Source: Neobacillus sp. PS2-9
GTDB lineage: Bacteria; Bacillota; Bacilli; Bacillales; Cytobacillaceae
Reading direction: 5' to 3'
DNA: 64,000 nucleotides
Assembly: GCF_030915525.1 (NCBI RefSeq)
Contig: NZ_CP133269.1
Coordinates: 3,693,001-3,757,000 of the forward strand
The notes beneath the pieces are model-generated. The model was not told the origin of the DNA, did not search any database, and saw nothing but the letters and a program-made list of their open reading frames with translations. Both the position numbers and the translations under genes were made by a program. Below, piece by piece: positions 1-9,655 of the stretch. Every line of letters begins with the position of its first letter. Position 1 is the first letter of the stretch.

Positions 1-81
1 AAATTTATTTTTTGCTTCAAGGGTTGCTTTCTCCGGCGCAGCAGGCCATGTTTCATAAGTGTATTTATCTTCAGCGTGCAT
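1..81 (-). CDS. ctaE: Cytochrome c oxidase subunit III, N-terminal 27 codons (cut by window edge)
   Basis: Only the start of this gene lies in the window. The reading frame begins MHAEDKYTYETWPAAPEK and runs off the left edge. Its ATG shares one base with the stop of ctaD (TAATG), a typical translationally coupled junction in ctaCDEF operons, and a GGGGGGA Shine-Dalgarno lies inside the end of ctaD. Subunit III is an integral membrane subunit of heme-copper oxidases. The identification rests on position directly after ctaD and on the familiar N-terminus; no diagnostic domain is visible. Confidence 0.85.
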   Translation of the reverse strand, partial: MHAEDKYTYETWPAAPEKATLEAKNKF

Positions 82-1952
82 TATGCCTTCCCCCCCTTAT
101 CCTCGTCATCAATTAGCTCTTCCTTGTGAATATGGAAACCATGATCATCTTTAACTGAACGCGTGAACATAGAACCCAATGTTATTAGTAGGCCTAGAAT
201 CATTACTGGTAGAGACCATGAAACCTTATCTTGATGGTACAATGCACCAAAAGCAGCAATGAACAAGCCGACAGACATAATAAATGGAATAAAGGATGAA
301 TTAGGCATATGGATATCACCAAGCGGCTCGGCAGGAGTCATAGCCTTTTTCCCTTCCATTTTTTCAACCCAAAATGCATCTAAACTACGAACAAGTGGCA
401 ACTGTTTAAAGTTATAGAATGGAGGTGGTGACGGAATAGACCATTCAAGTGTTCTTCCATCGCCCCATGGATCATTCCCAACCTTAACATTTTTCACTGA
501 TGTCATAATGATGTTAATTAACATAATAATGACACCAAGCCCCATGAATGCTGCTCCAACTGAGCTTACCATGTTTGCTAATTCAAATCCTTGACCTGGA
601 AGGTATGTGAATACACGACGTGGCATTCCCCATAAACCTAAGAAGTGTTGGATAAAGAATGTTAAGTGGAAACCAATAAAGAACAACCAGAAAGTAATTT
701 TTCCTAGGGTCTCATTTAACATTGTTCCAAACATTTTTGGCCAATAAAGATGTGTTCCTGCAAAAATTGCAAAGACAACACCACCTACAATTACATAATG
801 GAAATGTGCTACAACGAAATAAGTATCATGATATTGATAATCCGCGGCTGCAGAAGCAAGCATTACTCCTGTTACCCCACCAGCAAGAAACGATGGTATA
901 AAGGCAAATGCCCAATGCATAGGTGTAGTGAATTTAACACTTCCACCCCACATAGTTAAAAGCCAGTTAAAAATCTTAATCCCAGTAGGGACACCAATTG
1001 CCATTGTTGCAACCGCGAAAATAGCATTCGCAACTGGACCTAAACCTGTTGTAAACATATGGTGAGCCCATACCATGAAGCCTAAGAAACCAATTAAAAC
1101 TGTTGCAAAAACCATGGAGGAATATCCAAACAAGCGTTTTCTTGAGAAGATTGGAATAATTTCCGAGAAAATCCCAAACGCAGGAAGGATCAGAATATAT
1201 ACTTCAGGGTGTCCAAAAATCCAGAAGAGATGCTCCCAAATTACTGTGTTACCGCCGGCTGCCACTTCAAAGAAATTAGCTCCGAACATTCGGTCAAACA
1301 TCATTAATACAAGACCCACTGTAAGTGGAGGGAATGCAAATAAAATAAGTGCTGAGGTTACAAATGTTGTCCATGTGAACAATGGCATCCTCATATACGT
1401 CATTCCTGGTGCACGCATATTAATAATCGTTACCAAGAAATTAATACCACCCATTAATGTTCCAAAACCTGAAATCTGTAAGCCTAAGATATAGAAATCT
1501 ACTCCATGGCCTTTCGAAGCCATCGCAAGTGATGCATAAGAAGTCCATCCAGCATCAGGAGCTCCACCTAAAAACCATGAAAGATTTAGGAAGATTCCTC
1601 CGAAGAAGAATAACCAAAAACTAACTGCATTTACAAATGGAAATGCTACGTCACGTGCTCCAATTTGTAATGGCATAACAGCATTCATAAATGCAAATAC
1701 AAGCGGCATCGCGGCTAAGAAAATCATTGTTGTTCCGTGCATGGTAATAATTTCATTAAATGCACCTGCACTGACAAAATCATTGTTAGGTACTGCAAGT
1801 TGGATACGAATAAAGACAGCTTCAAGTCCGCCTATTAAGAAGAAGAATCCACCTGCAATAAGATATAGGATGGCGATTTTCTTATGGTCAACAGTTGTTA
1901 AAAAGTCCCACAAAGTCGCACCAAATCCCTTTTTTTGAGCTAAGGTACTCAC
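81..1952 (-). CDS. ctaD: Cytochrome c oxidase subunit I (caa3 type)
   Basis: Catalytic subunit of the caa3 cytochrome c oxidase. It reduces O2 to water at the heme a3-CuB centre in the cytoplasmic membrane while pumping protons. The 623-residue protein has about 14 hydrophobic segments and the expected ligands: H72 in ITMHGT (heme a), H248 and Y252 in HPEVY (CuB and the cross-linked Tyr), H297-H298, and H383/H385 in AHFHYV (the two hemes). The C-terminal extension beyond residue 550 contains two more membrane spans, as in Bacillus CtaD. The start is GTG, preceded by GGGAGGT. It lies 31 bp after ctaC and overlaps ctaE by one base, so it sits mid-operon. Confidence 0.97.
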   Translation of the reverse strand: MSTLAQKKGFGATLWDFLTTVDHKKIAILYLIAGGFFFLIGGLEAVFIRIQLAVPNNDFVSAGAFNEIITMHGTTMIFLAAMPLVFAFMNAVMPLQIGARDVAFPFVNAVSFWLFFFGGIFLNLSWFLGGAPDAGWTSYASLAMASKGHGVDFYILGLQISGFGTLMGGINFLVTIINMRAPGMTYMRMPLFTWTTFVTSALILFAFPPLTVGLVLMMFDRMFGANFFEVAAGGNTVIWEHLFWIFGHPEVYILILPAFGIFSEIIPIFSRKRLFGYSSMVFATVLIGFLGFMVWAHHMFTTGLGPVANAIFAVATMAIGVPTGIKIFNWLLTMWGGSVKFTTPMHWAFAFIPSFLAGGVTGVMLASAAADYQYHDTYFVVAHFHYVIVGGVVFAIFAGTHLYWPKMFGTMLNETLGKITFWLFFIGFHLTFFIQHFLGLWGMPRRVFTYLPGQGFELANMVSSVGAAFMGLGVIIMLINIIMTSVKNVKVGNDPWGDGRTLEWSIPSPPPFYNFKQLPLVRSLDAFWVEKMEGKKAMTPAEPLGDIHMPNSSFIPFIMSVGLFIAAFGALYHQDKVSWSLPVMILGLLITLGSMFTRSVKDDHGFHIHKEELIDDEDKGGKA

Positions 1953-1983
1953 AATTTTACCTCCCTTTCAACCAATTCCCCAT

Positions 1984-3045
1984 TTATTCCTGAACTTTTA
2001 AGCTCATTAAATATTCGGCTAATGCATCAAGCTGATCATCTGACATTTCTGGATATTTTCCAGTCATTAAGTTCCCAGGCTTGTATGCTTCAGGATTTTT
2101 AATCCAGTTTTTTACTTCTTTTTTATTATGGTCTAATACACCGGCTACACGCGATCTTTCACCAAAGTTTGATAAGTTAGGTGCAATACGTGCAGTTTCT
2201 GGCATTTTATTAGCTGGAGTTACAGCATGACAGCCGATACAGCTCTTATTAAAGATTTCTTGACCTTGTGAAGCTAGAGCTCCTGTTGCTTTTTGTGGTT
2301 CTTTAACATCCTTCATTGCAGTAACCCAAGCATCAAACTTGTCGCGGCTAATCGCCTTAACTTTAAAGTCCATTAGAGCGTGTCCTGGTCCGCAAAGCTC
2401 AGCACATTTTCCGTAGAATAGATTTCCCGCTTCATTTGCGCGCTTGTCGTCAAATTCCAACCAGAACTTGTTGATATTATCAGTATTGGTATCTAATTTT
2501 CCACCAACTGCAGGGATCCAGAATGAGTGTTTAACATCCATAGATTTTAAGTTGAAGTAAACTTTTTCATTTGTTGGAACAACTAATTCTTGACTCGTCA
2601 CAATCTTTTTGCTTGGATATTCAAAATCCCACCAATATAAATGTGATCGAACATTAATTACTAATGCTTTTGTGTTTTTCTTGTCCATCTTGTCAACATC
2701 AGCAAGTTTGAAAGTAGATGCTACAGTTGGTACAGCTAGGATAAGAAGTAATAGAATCGGCACAACAGTCCAAATAATTTCTAGTTTATGACTTCCTTCA
2801 ACTTGCTTTGGAATGGTTTTGTCGTCTTTTCTACGGTAACGAACAAATACCAAAACAAATATAACCATGACGACAATAATTACCCCAACCATGATTAAAG
2901 TACTTAACTTCATTAAATCATATTGCATGTCTGCAACTTCACCGGCTGGCATCAAAGTGGAAACGAATGGTTTGCCACATCCGGAGAGTACAAGCGCTAT
3001 CATCGCAAACAACGAGACTAAACGCCATTTTGCAAGGCTTTTCAT
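1984..3045 (-). CDS. ctaC: Cytochrome c oxidase subunit II with fused cytochrome c domain
   Basis: Electron-entry subunit of the caa3 oxidase. Residues 1-23 form a lipoprotein signal ending in LVLSGC, so C23 is probably lipidated. Two membrane spans follow at about 46-68 and 90-110. The extracellular cupredoxin domain carries the CuA ligands H173, C214, C218, H222 and M225 in KCAELCGPGHALM. A C-terminal cytochrome c domain has the heme-binding motif C269-IGC-H273 and a candidate axial Met in the LMTGKYPEM stretch. That fused domain is what defines caa3 oxidases. An AGAGGGG ribosome site precedes the ATG. It is the second gene of the ctaBCDE run. Confidence 0.97.
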   Translation of the reverse strand: MKSLAKWRLVSLFAMIALVLSGCGKPFVSTLMPAGEVADMQYDLMKLSTLIMVGVIIVVMVIFVLVFVRYRRKDDKTIPKQVEGSHKLEIIWTVVPILLLLILAVPTVASTFKLADVDKMDKKNTKALVINVRSHLYWWDFEYPSKKIVTSQELVVPTNEKVYFNLKSMDVKHSFWIPAVGGKLDTNTDNINKFWLEFDDKRANEAGNLFYGKCAELCGPGHALMDFKVKAISRDKFDAWVTAMKDVKEPQKATGALASQGQEIFNKSCIGCHAVTPANKMPETARIAPNLSNFGERSRVAGVLDHNKKEVKNWIKNPEAYKPGNLMTGKYPEMSDDQLDALAEYLMSLKVQE

Positions 3046-3116
3046 AGCTTAATCAAACCCCTCTTTCACAAATAAAATTCTAAATATATAATGCTTGGTC
3101 AAAGAAGTATGTAGGT

Positions 3117-3154
3117 GGCTGACTCAAGGAGAATTTAAAACCTAAAAGTCAGCC
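3117..3154 (-). terminator. Stem-loop between ctaB and ctaC
   Basis: GGCTGACT pairs with AGTCAGCC across a 22-nt loop, without a clear U-run on either strand. It lies between ctaB and ctaC and could reduce read-through or act as an mRNA processing or stability hairpin. The stem sequence recurs in other terminators in this window. Confidence 0.35.
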
Positions 3155-3167
3155 AAAGCAAGCAAAA

Positions 3168-4106
3168 CTAAATTAATGTAACAATCACCATCGCCACAAA
3201 AATAATAGTTAAATATTGCAAGGAGTAAACAAACATTAGTTTTGCCCACTTTATGTCATCTTTGATCCTATATCCATAAATCCCTAATACTAGCCATCCT
3301 ATATTTAACAGGGTTGCAAGAATTAGAAATGGGATTCCTAATTTGGTAAGAAAAAATGGGATTGGCAAGAGTGCTGCCACCCAAAGTACAATATGAATTT
3401 TTGTTGTTTTAAAGCCCTTCACTACAGGAAGCATTGGGATTCCTGCTGCTTTATATTCTTTTACTCTCCTCATTGCTAGAGCATAAAAGTGCGGAGGCTG
3501 CCAAACAAACATTAGTACAAATAACGACCAGGCCATAATATCAAGATTTGCATCCACTGCAGCCCAACCGATTAACGGTGGAACGGCACCTGAGATACTA
3601 CCAATGATCGTATTAGAAACAAGCTGTCGTTTAGACCATAAGGTATAGAGAACTACATAACTAAAAACTCCAAGCAGTCCAATAACTGTTGAAGTCATGG
3701 TTGTTAAGAATAAGAACAGTGTTCCCAGTCCAATAAGTAAAATACCTAAGGTAAGAACTCTACCCGGCAATACCTTTCCTGTTACTGTGGGTCTTCCTTT
3801 TGTTCTCTCCATTAGATGATCGATATCACGGTCAACGTAATTGTTTATAGCACATGAACCCGCAATGATTAGTGAAGACCCTGCCACTGTATAAAATACA
3901 ATGTCTAAGTTCCCTAAAAAGCTTTGACCTGAAAAATGCAAGGCCAGCCAAAGTCCAGTAAAGGTTGTAATAAGATTGGAATTTACGATTCCTATCTTTA
4001 TCAAAGCCATAAAGTCTTTCCATACTGAGGTTTTTTCTATGTTAGAATGCAGGCTTGCAGAACCATTATCTATGGATGGTTCTCCATAAGCCTTTGAGTT
4101 GGACAT
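3168..4106 (-). CDS. ctaB: Protoheme IX farnesyltransferase (heme O synthase)
   Basis: UbiA-family membrane prenyltransferase that adds a farnesyl group to heme B to give heme O, the precursor of heme A for the oxidase encoded just downstream. Conserved features are [18 protein letters not shown], holding the NxxxDxxxD prenyl-diphosphate/Mg site, and the second loop [16 protein letters not shown]. About nine hydrophobic spans are visible. I start it at the ATG of MSNSKAYG (312 aa) because GGAGGAG lies just upstream; a GTG/ATG 13 codons earlier has no ribosome site. It is divergent from ctaA, as in B. subtilis. Confidence 0.95.
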   Translation of the reverse strand: MSNSKAYGEPSIDNGSASLHSNIEKTSVWKDFMALIKIGIVNSNLITTFTGLWLALHFSGQSFLGNLDIVFYTVAGSSLIIAGSCAINNYVDRDIDHLMERTKGRPTVTGKVLPGRVLTLGILLIGLGTLFLFLTTMTSTVIGLLGVFSYVVLYTLWSKRQLVSNTIIGSISGAVPPLIGWAAVDANLDIMAWSLFVLMFVWQPPHFYALAMRRVKEYKAAGIPMLPVVKGFKTTKIHIVLWVAALLPIPFFLTKLGIPFLILATLLNIGWLVLGIYGYRIKDDIKWAKLMFVYSLQYLTIIFVAMVIVTLI

Positions 4107-4623
4107 ACTTTCTCCTCCTAATCCTTCATAACAAATATTCACCAATTAACAGCTAACAATACTTACTAATTTTACCGTCTATTTTTTTTACAAAAAATTA
4201 GGGATAATGAGTTTATCAAATTAAACAATATCACTCATAAATAAACTAGAGAAGCAGTGATTCAAAAAACACTTTCTCTGTATATTAAATCACACTTTTT
4301 GATATTTTTGTGAATTTTTTTCGAATAATTTTTGACCAAATTGTGACACGCCTTTATTATCAACAAAAAACCACTATATATAGTTCTAACACGCACTTTT
4401 CAAAGTTTCAATAGTTTTCACTATAATAATAGTGGAAAATATATATTATCCAATTGCCTTTTTCTGTTAGTAAACTTCTATAAAAAACTATACTTAAATC
4501 CTGTTCATTTTCCACTTTATTCGTTATGATAAATAAGGACTTTTTAATCTAGTTACTTTTTCATTTATTATACTGTCAGGATTATCCAATGACAAATTAT
4601 TGAACTATTTATGAGGTGATTTT
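4107..4623. promoter_or_regulatory. Divergent ctaB/ctaA control region
   Basis: A 517-bp gene-free, very AT-rich region between divergent ctaB and ctaA. It contains a ResD-like box (4307-4320) and a second related GTGA motif at 4339-4349. There is also a perfect palindrome ACTATATATAGT (4372-4383) and an imperfect inverted repeat, TTTTCACTAT against ATAGTGGAAAA (4415-4439). A possible -10 TATGAT lies at 4525-4530, upstream of ctaA. In B. subtilis the corresponding region is controlled by ResDE and CcpA; here that is inference from motif and gene content. Confidence 0.55.
4307..4320 (+). promoter_or_regulatory. Putative ResD-binding box
   Basis: TTTGTGAATTTTTT resembles the TTTGTGAAT-type sequences described for the redox response regulator ResD at B. 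subtilis respiration genes, including ctaA. It lies about 300 bp from the ctaA start and 200 bp from the ctaB start. Assignment is by motif only. Confidence 0.45.
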
Positions 4624-5529
4624 TTGCGACGCTCTTTAAAGTGGTTGGCGGTTGCAACCACAATTGCAATGATATTAATATTAATCGGCGGAGCCTTAGT
4701 AACAAAGACTGGCTCTGGAATGGGATGTGGAAGATCTTGGCCTTTATGTAATGGTAAATTCCTTCCATTGGAAATAACTCCAGAATTAGCAATAGAGCTT
4801 GCACATCGACTTGTTTCAGGTGTAGGTGGAGTTATGGTGCTTGTTCTTTCCGTTTGGTCATGGAAGGCTATTGGCCACATTAGAGAAACAAAGTTTCTTT
4901 CCTTTCTCTCATTCTTCTTTTTACTGTTACAAGCATTAATTGGTGCGGCAGCAGTAAAATGGGGGCAATCAAGTTTTGTTTTAGCATTACACTTTGGAAT
5001 TTCACTTATTTCATTCGCATCTGTGTTTTTGTTGACACTTCTTATATTTGAAGTTGATAAGAAATTCCAGGCCAATAAACTATTGATTGATAAAAGAATG
5101 AGCTTCCATATTGTTGGAATTTCTATTTATAGTTATTTTGTCATTTATACAGGAGCCTTGGTAAGACATACAAAGTCAAGCCTGGTCTGCCTAGATTGGC
5201 CTTTATGTAAAAATGAAAGTCTGGCATTTCCTTCTGATATGTGGGAATGGGTTCAAATGGGGCACCGAGTAGCCGCAGGGTTCATTTTCCTATGGATTGC
5301 CTATGTTTTATTTATTGTTATTCGCCACTACAAGCATCAAAAGGTTCTATTTTGGGGTTGGATTATTTCATTCATCCTCGTTTCCTTACAAGTGATTGCC
5401 GGGGCATTTATCATTTTTAGTAGACTTAATCTATATATTGCGCTTCTTCATGCTTTCTTTATTACATGTTTATTTGGAATGTTGAGTTATTTTCTTCTTC
5501 TTTATTCACGCTCTAGAAAGAATCAATAA
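4624..5529 (+). CDS. ctaA: Heme A synthase
   Basis: Eight-span membrane enzyme that oxidises heme O to heme A for the caa3 oxidase. The 301-residue protein shows the Bacillus-type Cys pair CGRSWPLC near residue 35 and a second pair CLDWPLC near 190. Conserved heme-ligand histidines occur in [23 protein letters not shown] and LLHAFF. The start is TTG at 4624, supported by GAGGTGA six to ten bases upstream. It is divergent from ctaB and convergent with ftsW. B. subtilis has pycA between ftsW and ctaA; here the two are direct neighbours. Confidence 0.95.
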   Translation: MRRSLKWLAVATTIAMILILIGGALVTKTGSGMGCGRSWPLCNGKFLPLEITPELAIELAHRLVSGVGGVMVLVLSVWSWKAIGHIRETKFLSFLSFFFLLLQALIGAAAVKWGQSSFVLALHFGISLISFASVFLLTLLIFEVDKKFQANKLLIDKRMSFHIVGISIYSYFVIYTGALVRHTKSSLVCLDWPLCKNESLAFPSDMWEWVQMGHRVAAGFIFLWIAYVLFIVIRHYKHQKVLFWGWIISFILVSLQVIAGAFIIFSRLNLYIALLHAFFITCLFGMLSYFLLLYSRSRKNQ

Positions 5530-5534
5530 TAAGA

Positions 5535-5568
5535 AGAGGTTGACTCCCTAAGGGTCAACCTCTTTTTA
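5535..5568. terminator. Bidirectional terminator between ctaA and ftsW
   Basis: AGAGGTTGAC pairs with GTCAACCTCT and is followed by TTTTATT on the plus strand. It lies between the convergent ends of ctaA and ftsW and overlaps the last bases of ftsW. Confidence 0.85.
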
Positions 5569-6774
5569 TTGCATATAGAATACTTTTCCGTCCTGACTGC
5601 CCTGTTTCTTTTCTATCGTTTGCTTATTTTTGTATTTTTTCTCAAATTTAACAAACATGGAGACATTCACTAGGATTCCAGTTGCTGCCGCAAGCATCAA
5701 AAGGGAAGATCCTCCATAACTGATGTACGGTAATGGAACTCCTGTAAGCGGTATTAATCCGGATACACCAGCGAGATTAATAAAGGATTGAATTCCAATC
5801 ATACTCGAAATTCCAATGGCGAGTAGGCTCCCAAAAGGATCTTTACATTGTAAGCCAATATAAATTCCCCTTAATACAACATATCCTAATAAGAAAATAA
5901 CAAAGCCTACTCCCCAAACCCCTAATTCTTCTGCAATAACTGCCATGATAAAGTCAGTATGTGATTCTGGGAGGTAACCAAGCTTTTGGATACTTTTACC
6001 CAGGCCTAATCCATTAACGCCACCTGATCCAATTGCAATATAAGAATTCGCTAGATGGAATCCCGCATCCTTAACATATTCCTTTGCAAATGGGTTATCC
6101 AGAACTTCTAATCGACTCATTTGTTCATTTGAAAAAACTTTCCCCCAGGAAACAAGTATAACCGGTAGAAGAAGAATGAGAACCATAAGAAGTAATTTCA
6201 ATATTGTCTTTGGGCTCATTCCAGATGCTAGAATGATGGTCGCAGAAATGGCTGCAATAATGGCAGCCGTACCAAAATCAGGTTGAACTCCAATTAATAC
6301 ACATACTATGAAAAGATAACCCAGTGGAGGAAGAACCCCCTTATTAAATTGATTAATATATGCCTGTTTTTTGGCATAAACAGCAGCCAAATAAATGATA
6401 ACGGCCAACTTTACAAATTCTGAAGGCTGGAAAAGAAAAGTTCCTATTGCATACCAACTTTGGGCATTGTTCTTTACCTCTCCGAAAGCAAATAACCCAA
6501 GAAGCGAGATAATAGACCCAAGCACCATCGGAAGCTGAAACCATTTTGTGAATTTCATCATTTTATAAGGAACAATGGCTGTAACCAAAAAGATGGCAGC
6601 AAACCCTAACAAAAATATTTTTTGTCTTTGGTAGAAAAAATCACTGCTAACTTGATATCGTTGAACTGCGTAAGCCATACTTGCACTGTAGATCATCACA
6701 AGTCCAAATGCACACAAAAGAATGATGGCAATGATTAAGGTGTAATCATAGGATTTCAGTATTTTTTTTACCAT
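5566..6774 (-). CDS. ftsW: Septal peptidoglycan polymerase FtsW
   Basis: SEDS-family polytopic membrane glycosyltransferase that polymerises lipid II at the division septum, working with a class B PBP. The 402-residue protein has about ten membrane spans. Family segments include GFHLANSYIAIGSGG, LPESHTDFIMAVIAEELG and the C-terminal LPYISYGGSS. I place the start at the ATG of MVKKILKSYDY because GAGGACG sits about eight bases upstream; the ATG five codons earlier has no ribosome site. Synteny (ftsW next to ylaN) matches B. subtilis YlaO/FtsW rather than the paralogues RodA or SpoVE. Confidence 0.92.
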   Translation of the reverse strand: MVKKILKSYDYTLIIAIILLCAFGLVMIYSASMAYAVQRYQVSSDFFYQRQKIFLLGFAAIFLVTAIVPYKMMKFTKWFQLPMVLGSIISLLGLFAFGEVKNNAQSWYAIGTFLFQPSEFVKLAVIIYLAAVYAKKQAYINQFNKGVLPPLGYLFIVCVLIGVQPDFGTAAIIAAISATIILASGMSPKTILKLLLMVLILLLPVILVSWGKVFSNEQMSRLEVLDNPFAKEYVKDAGFHLANSYIAIGSGGVNGLGLGKSIQKLGYLPESHTDFIMAVIAEELGVWGVGFVIFLLGYVVLRGIYIGLQCKDPFGSLLAIGISSMIGIQSFINLAGVSGLIPLTGVPLPYISYGGSSLLMLAAATGILVNVSMFVKFEKKYKNKQTIEKKQGSQDGKVFYMQ

Positions 6775-6879
6775 GTAAGACGTCCTCATTTTTTAAGTAT
6801 TGATTATGCACTCTATTATAATAGAAAATGGATATGATTACTTGAAGAAAAGAAAAATTGTTACATCTTTTTAATATTA

Positions 6880-7061
6880 GACTTTGTTAACATTGTCTGT
6901 TGAATTCCGCTCCAGGCTCGAGCGGTTCGTGGGCGTTTCGGCGAGCCTCCTCGGCGCTTGCGCCTGCGGGGTCTCCCCTGAACCGTACTCCCACAGGAGT
7001 CTTCGAGCCTTCCGCTCCAAACAACAGGTTATAAAAATCAACACTGTTCTTTAACACAGCC
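6880..7061 (+). mobile_element. MITE family 1, copy A
   Basis: A 182-bp non-coding element with ends GACTTTGTTAA and TTAACACAGCC (imperfect terminal inverted repeats). It is flanked by perfect 8-bp direct repeats TAATATTA (6872-6879 and 7062-7069). Inside is a second inverted pair around TGTTGA/CAACA and several GC-rich hairpins. It lies between the ylaN terminator and ftsW. It shares sequence with six other copies in this window. Confidence 0.85.
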
Positions 7062-7074
7062 TAATATTAATAGA

Positions 7075-7111
7075 ACAAAAAAACCCAAACAATTGTTTTT
7101 CATTGTTTGAG
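7075..7111 (-). terminator. ylaN terminator
   Basis: On the minus strand CTCAAACAAT pairs with ATTGTTTGGG and runs into a TTTTTTT tract, just past the ylaN stop codon. Confidence 0.8.
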
Positions 7112-7121
7112 TTCTCTACGA

Positions 7122-7403
7122 TTATTTTCTTAAGGATGCATCATGGAGCGCTGATAGTTCTCTTTCTAATTTATCTAAAATCGCTTTTCCATCCTTGACA
7201 TCTATTAAGCCTAATCGAACAGCAAAGTCTATTTCTCTTGATAGGCCAAACATTTGTGTATCCAACACCTCTTCATAAAGTGGGCATTGAGGCATCGTGA
7301 GATTGTCCATTTGCACTTTGATAAGCTTCAATATCTTTTCAGCGTCAGCCTGCAATAATGCTAAGGCTTTTTCCTGGTGATTCACGATCATTTCAGACGC
7401 CAA
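7122..7403 (-). CDS. ylaN: YlaN, Fur-interacting iron-response protein (UPF0358)
   Basis: Small conserved Firmicutes protein. Work on B. subtilis and S. aureus links YlaN to iron homeostasis through interaction with the Fur repressor; that role is taken from family knowledge. The body [17 protein letters not shown]...[20 protein letters not shown] is highly conserved. I start at TTG (7403), giving 93 aa, the usual family length. GGGGGGA lies six bases upstream, whereas the ATG 11 codons earlier would extend the protein and lacks a ribosome site. It is upstream of ftsW on the same strand and ends in its own terminator. Confidence 0.9.
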   Translation of the reverse strand: MASEMIVNHQEKALALLQADAEKILKLIKVQMDNLTMPQCPLYEEVLDTQMFGLSREIDFAVRLGLIDVKDGKAILDKLERELSALHDASLRK

Positions 7404-7572
7404 CAGTAATCCCCCCATTTCAGAGCGATAATTCAACTTATCTATAAATTTTACCGTTTACAATAGAAAATTGCAAGAACAATGAAGGCTATTACATAAT
7501 GGTATTCAGTTTATGACATTCATAAAAAAAAAAGCTATACTTAATAGGGTTAGACTTTAGGGGGTATAGATA

Positions 7573-8070
7573 ATGGATAATATCATAATGATTACGGGTA
7601 AAGTGAAATATACAATTACACTTGAACCAGGTGTATGGATTTTTGATGACAGACGTATTGATTTAACCACTTACTTTTTAACAAACAACAAGAATTCTGA
7701 TTCATTAGAAGAGTACACGAAGGCAGTTTCAAAGCATTGGGATCGTGAAATTATGGAAGGGGCTATTTACCCACCCACACTAAAATCGGAGAAAAAATTT
7801 GAAAAAGAAAAAGTACTAACAGGTACCTTCGGCATTCCTTTAAAGCCCTTCTTATTAAATGCTGAGCCTAATAGTGACGCACAAACCCTTGTCATTCATA
7901 GTAAGGATGAAAAATACGAATTTTCTCTTGATGATGCTTATGATTTAATAGTGGGATTCTCAAAAGAAGGAAAACCATTATCATCTGACGGACCTATTCA
8001 TATTTATTTAAACGATGGCTCTAACCAAGATAATCCTATTAAACATGTAACTGGCTTTACAATAAAATAA
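7573..8070 (+). CDS. ylaL: Conserved hypothetical protein YlaL
   Basis: A 165-residue soluble protein with no signal peptide or membrane span, beginning MDNIIMITGKVKYTITLEPG. It corresponds by position (between ylaN and phoH) and size to B. subtilis ylaL. I know of no established function and see no catalytic motif. The start ATG follows AGGGGGT. It is divergent from ylaN and convergent with phoH, with its own terminator. ylaM, which sits here in B. subtilis, is absent. Confidence 0.75.
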   Translation: MDNIIMITGKVKYTITLEPGVWIFDDRRIDLTTYFLTNNKNSDSLEEYTKAVSKHWDREIMEGAIYPPTLKSEKKFEKEKVLTGTFGIPLKPFLLNAEPNSDAQTLVIHSKDEKYEFSLDDAYDLIVGFSKEGKPLSSDGPIHIYLNDGSNQDNPIKHVTGFTIK

Positions 8071-8071
8071 G

Positions 8072-8099
8072 ACGGGAGCCAGTTGGCGCCCGTTTTTCT
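8072..8099 (+). terminator. ylaL terminator
   Basis: ACGGGAGCC pairs with GGCGCCCGT (one mismatch) around an AGTT loop and is followed by TTTTTCTTTT. Confidence 0.85.
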
Positions 8100-8112
8100 T
8101 TTCCTATTTAAC

Positions 8113-9441
8113 TTATAATAAATCAGCTGCAAGTCGAGCCAATCCTGACCGTTCTCCTTTTAGTAATTTTACATGCCCTGAAATAACTTGATCTTTAAAT
8201 CTTTCAACCACATAGGTTAACCCATTGTTATAGGCATCTAAATATGGATGGTCAATTTGTTCCGGGTCTCCCATTAACACAATCTTACTGCCCTCCCCTA
8301 CCCGTGTTAGGATCGTTTTCACCTCATGCTTTGTTAAGTTTTGTGCTTCGTCAATTATGATAAATTGCTTTGGCAAACTTCTACCACGAATGTAAGTTAG
8401 GGCCTCTACCTCAATCGACCCCATTCCTGCCAATATAGCATCGAGTTCACCCGGCTTTTTCGTGTTAAAGAGATACTCCAGATTATCATAGATTGGCTGC
8501 ATCCACGGTCTTAGCTTTTCCTGTTTTTCCCCCGGTAAGAACCCTAAGTCCTTACCCACGGGTACAATCGGACGTGCCACTAATAACTTTTTATACTCTC
8601 TAAAATCTTCTGTCTGCATTAAACCTGATGCAAGAGCTAATAATGTTTTACCTGTACCTGCCTTTCCAGTTAATGTAACTAGCGGAATATCCTTGCGCAA
8701 TAATAATTCGATGGCCATTGTCTGCTGTACATTTCGTGAGTGAATACCCCAAACATGCTCCTGATTTAAAGTTAATTTTTTTACCTTTTGTCCAGTTTTG
8801 TCAACCATCCCAATGGCAGAGGCAGAACTTCCTAAAGCATCTTTCATAACAAGGAACTGGTTAGGATAAAAAGGGTGGTTTGCTAATTCAGAAAGGTTTA
8901 ATTCGCCTTTCTCATAGAATCTGCCCAATAATTCAATTGGTAGAAATAGTTCAAAAAATCCGGTATATATATGATCAATTTCTACAACGCGGTCGTTTAA
9001 AAAATCTTCGGCAACTAAGCCGATTGCATCAGCTTTTACCCGCACTAGGGCATCCTTACTCACAATAATAACCGGTTTGCCATCTTCCTTTGTTTGTTCC
9101 TCAAGGAATAAGTTCTTTGCAACCGCTAGTATTCGATTATCATTGGTCTTTTCAATAAAAATATCTTGAAGTTCATGAAACGTTCGGTGATTTAATTCAA
9201 TTCTAATTGTTCCTCCGTTTTCAAGCGGAATTTTTTCATGCAGCTTTCCTGAGGCTCTTAGGCCATCAATTAATCTAGATACATGTCTTGCGTTTCTACC
9301 AATTTCATCCATGTACCTTTTCTTTGAGTCCACTTCTTCAAGAACGACTGCGGGAATAACAACTTCATTATCTTCAAAGGAAAAAATGGAATACGGGTCT
9401 TGTAGCAAGACATTTGTATCTAACACGTATATTTTACTCAA
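8113..9441 (-). CDS. phoH: PhoH-family PIN-ATPase (YlaK)
   Basis: Two-domain protein: an N-terminal PIN nuclease-like domain with acidic residues (D8 in LDTNVLL, E35/E36) and a C-terminal PhoH P-loop ATPase. The ATPase has Walker A GKAGTGKT at 259-266 and Walker B FIIIDEAQN at about 360-368. PIN-PhoH proteins are proposed RNA helicase/RNases. The start is TTG at 9441 with AGGAGG seven to eight bases upstream. Length (442 aa) and the neighbours ylaL and ylaJ match B. subtilis YlaK. Confidence 0.93.
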   Translation of the reverse strand: MSKIYVLDTNVLLQDPYSIFSFEDNEVVIPAVVLEEVDSKKRYMDEIGRNARHVSRLIDGLRASGKLHEKIPLENGGTIRIELNHRTFHELQDIFIEKTNDNRILAVAKNLFLEEQTKEDGKPVIIVSKDALVRVKADAIGLVAEDFLNDRVVEIDHIYTGFFELFLPIELLGRFYEKGELNLSELANHPFYPNQFLVMKDALGSSASAIGMVDKTGQKVKKLTLNQEHVWGIHSRNVQQTMAIELLLRKDIPLVTLTGKAGTGKTLLALASGLMQTEDFREYKKLLVARPIVPVGKDLGFLPGEKQEKLRPWMQPIYDNLEYLFNTKKPGELDAILAGMGSIEVEALTYIRGRSLPKQFIIIDEAQNLTKHEVKTILTRVGEGSKIVLMGDPEQIDHPYLDAYNNGLTYVVERFKDQVISGHVKLLKGERSGLARLAADLL

Positions 9442-9655
9442 AGCAACGCCTCCTGCTTTACATGTTGTTGGGTCCGTTAGAGCATTTCAACAACCCTTTT
9501 GCTAGATTGGACTTTGGTAAAATATATGTTTATTGGAATAAAGATAGAAGAAGTTCCGCACAATAATTGTTAATGGAACCACTTAGTTTGTCTAAATGAA
9601 TTTAGCTACTGTTGCTTAATTTAACTTATATTTTGCAACTTGGAGGTATGGGTCA

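Noticed and set aside
1075..1494. 139-codon frame opposite ctaD
   Set aside because: Antisense to the conserved heme-copper oxidase core.
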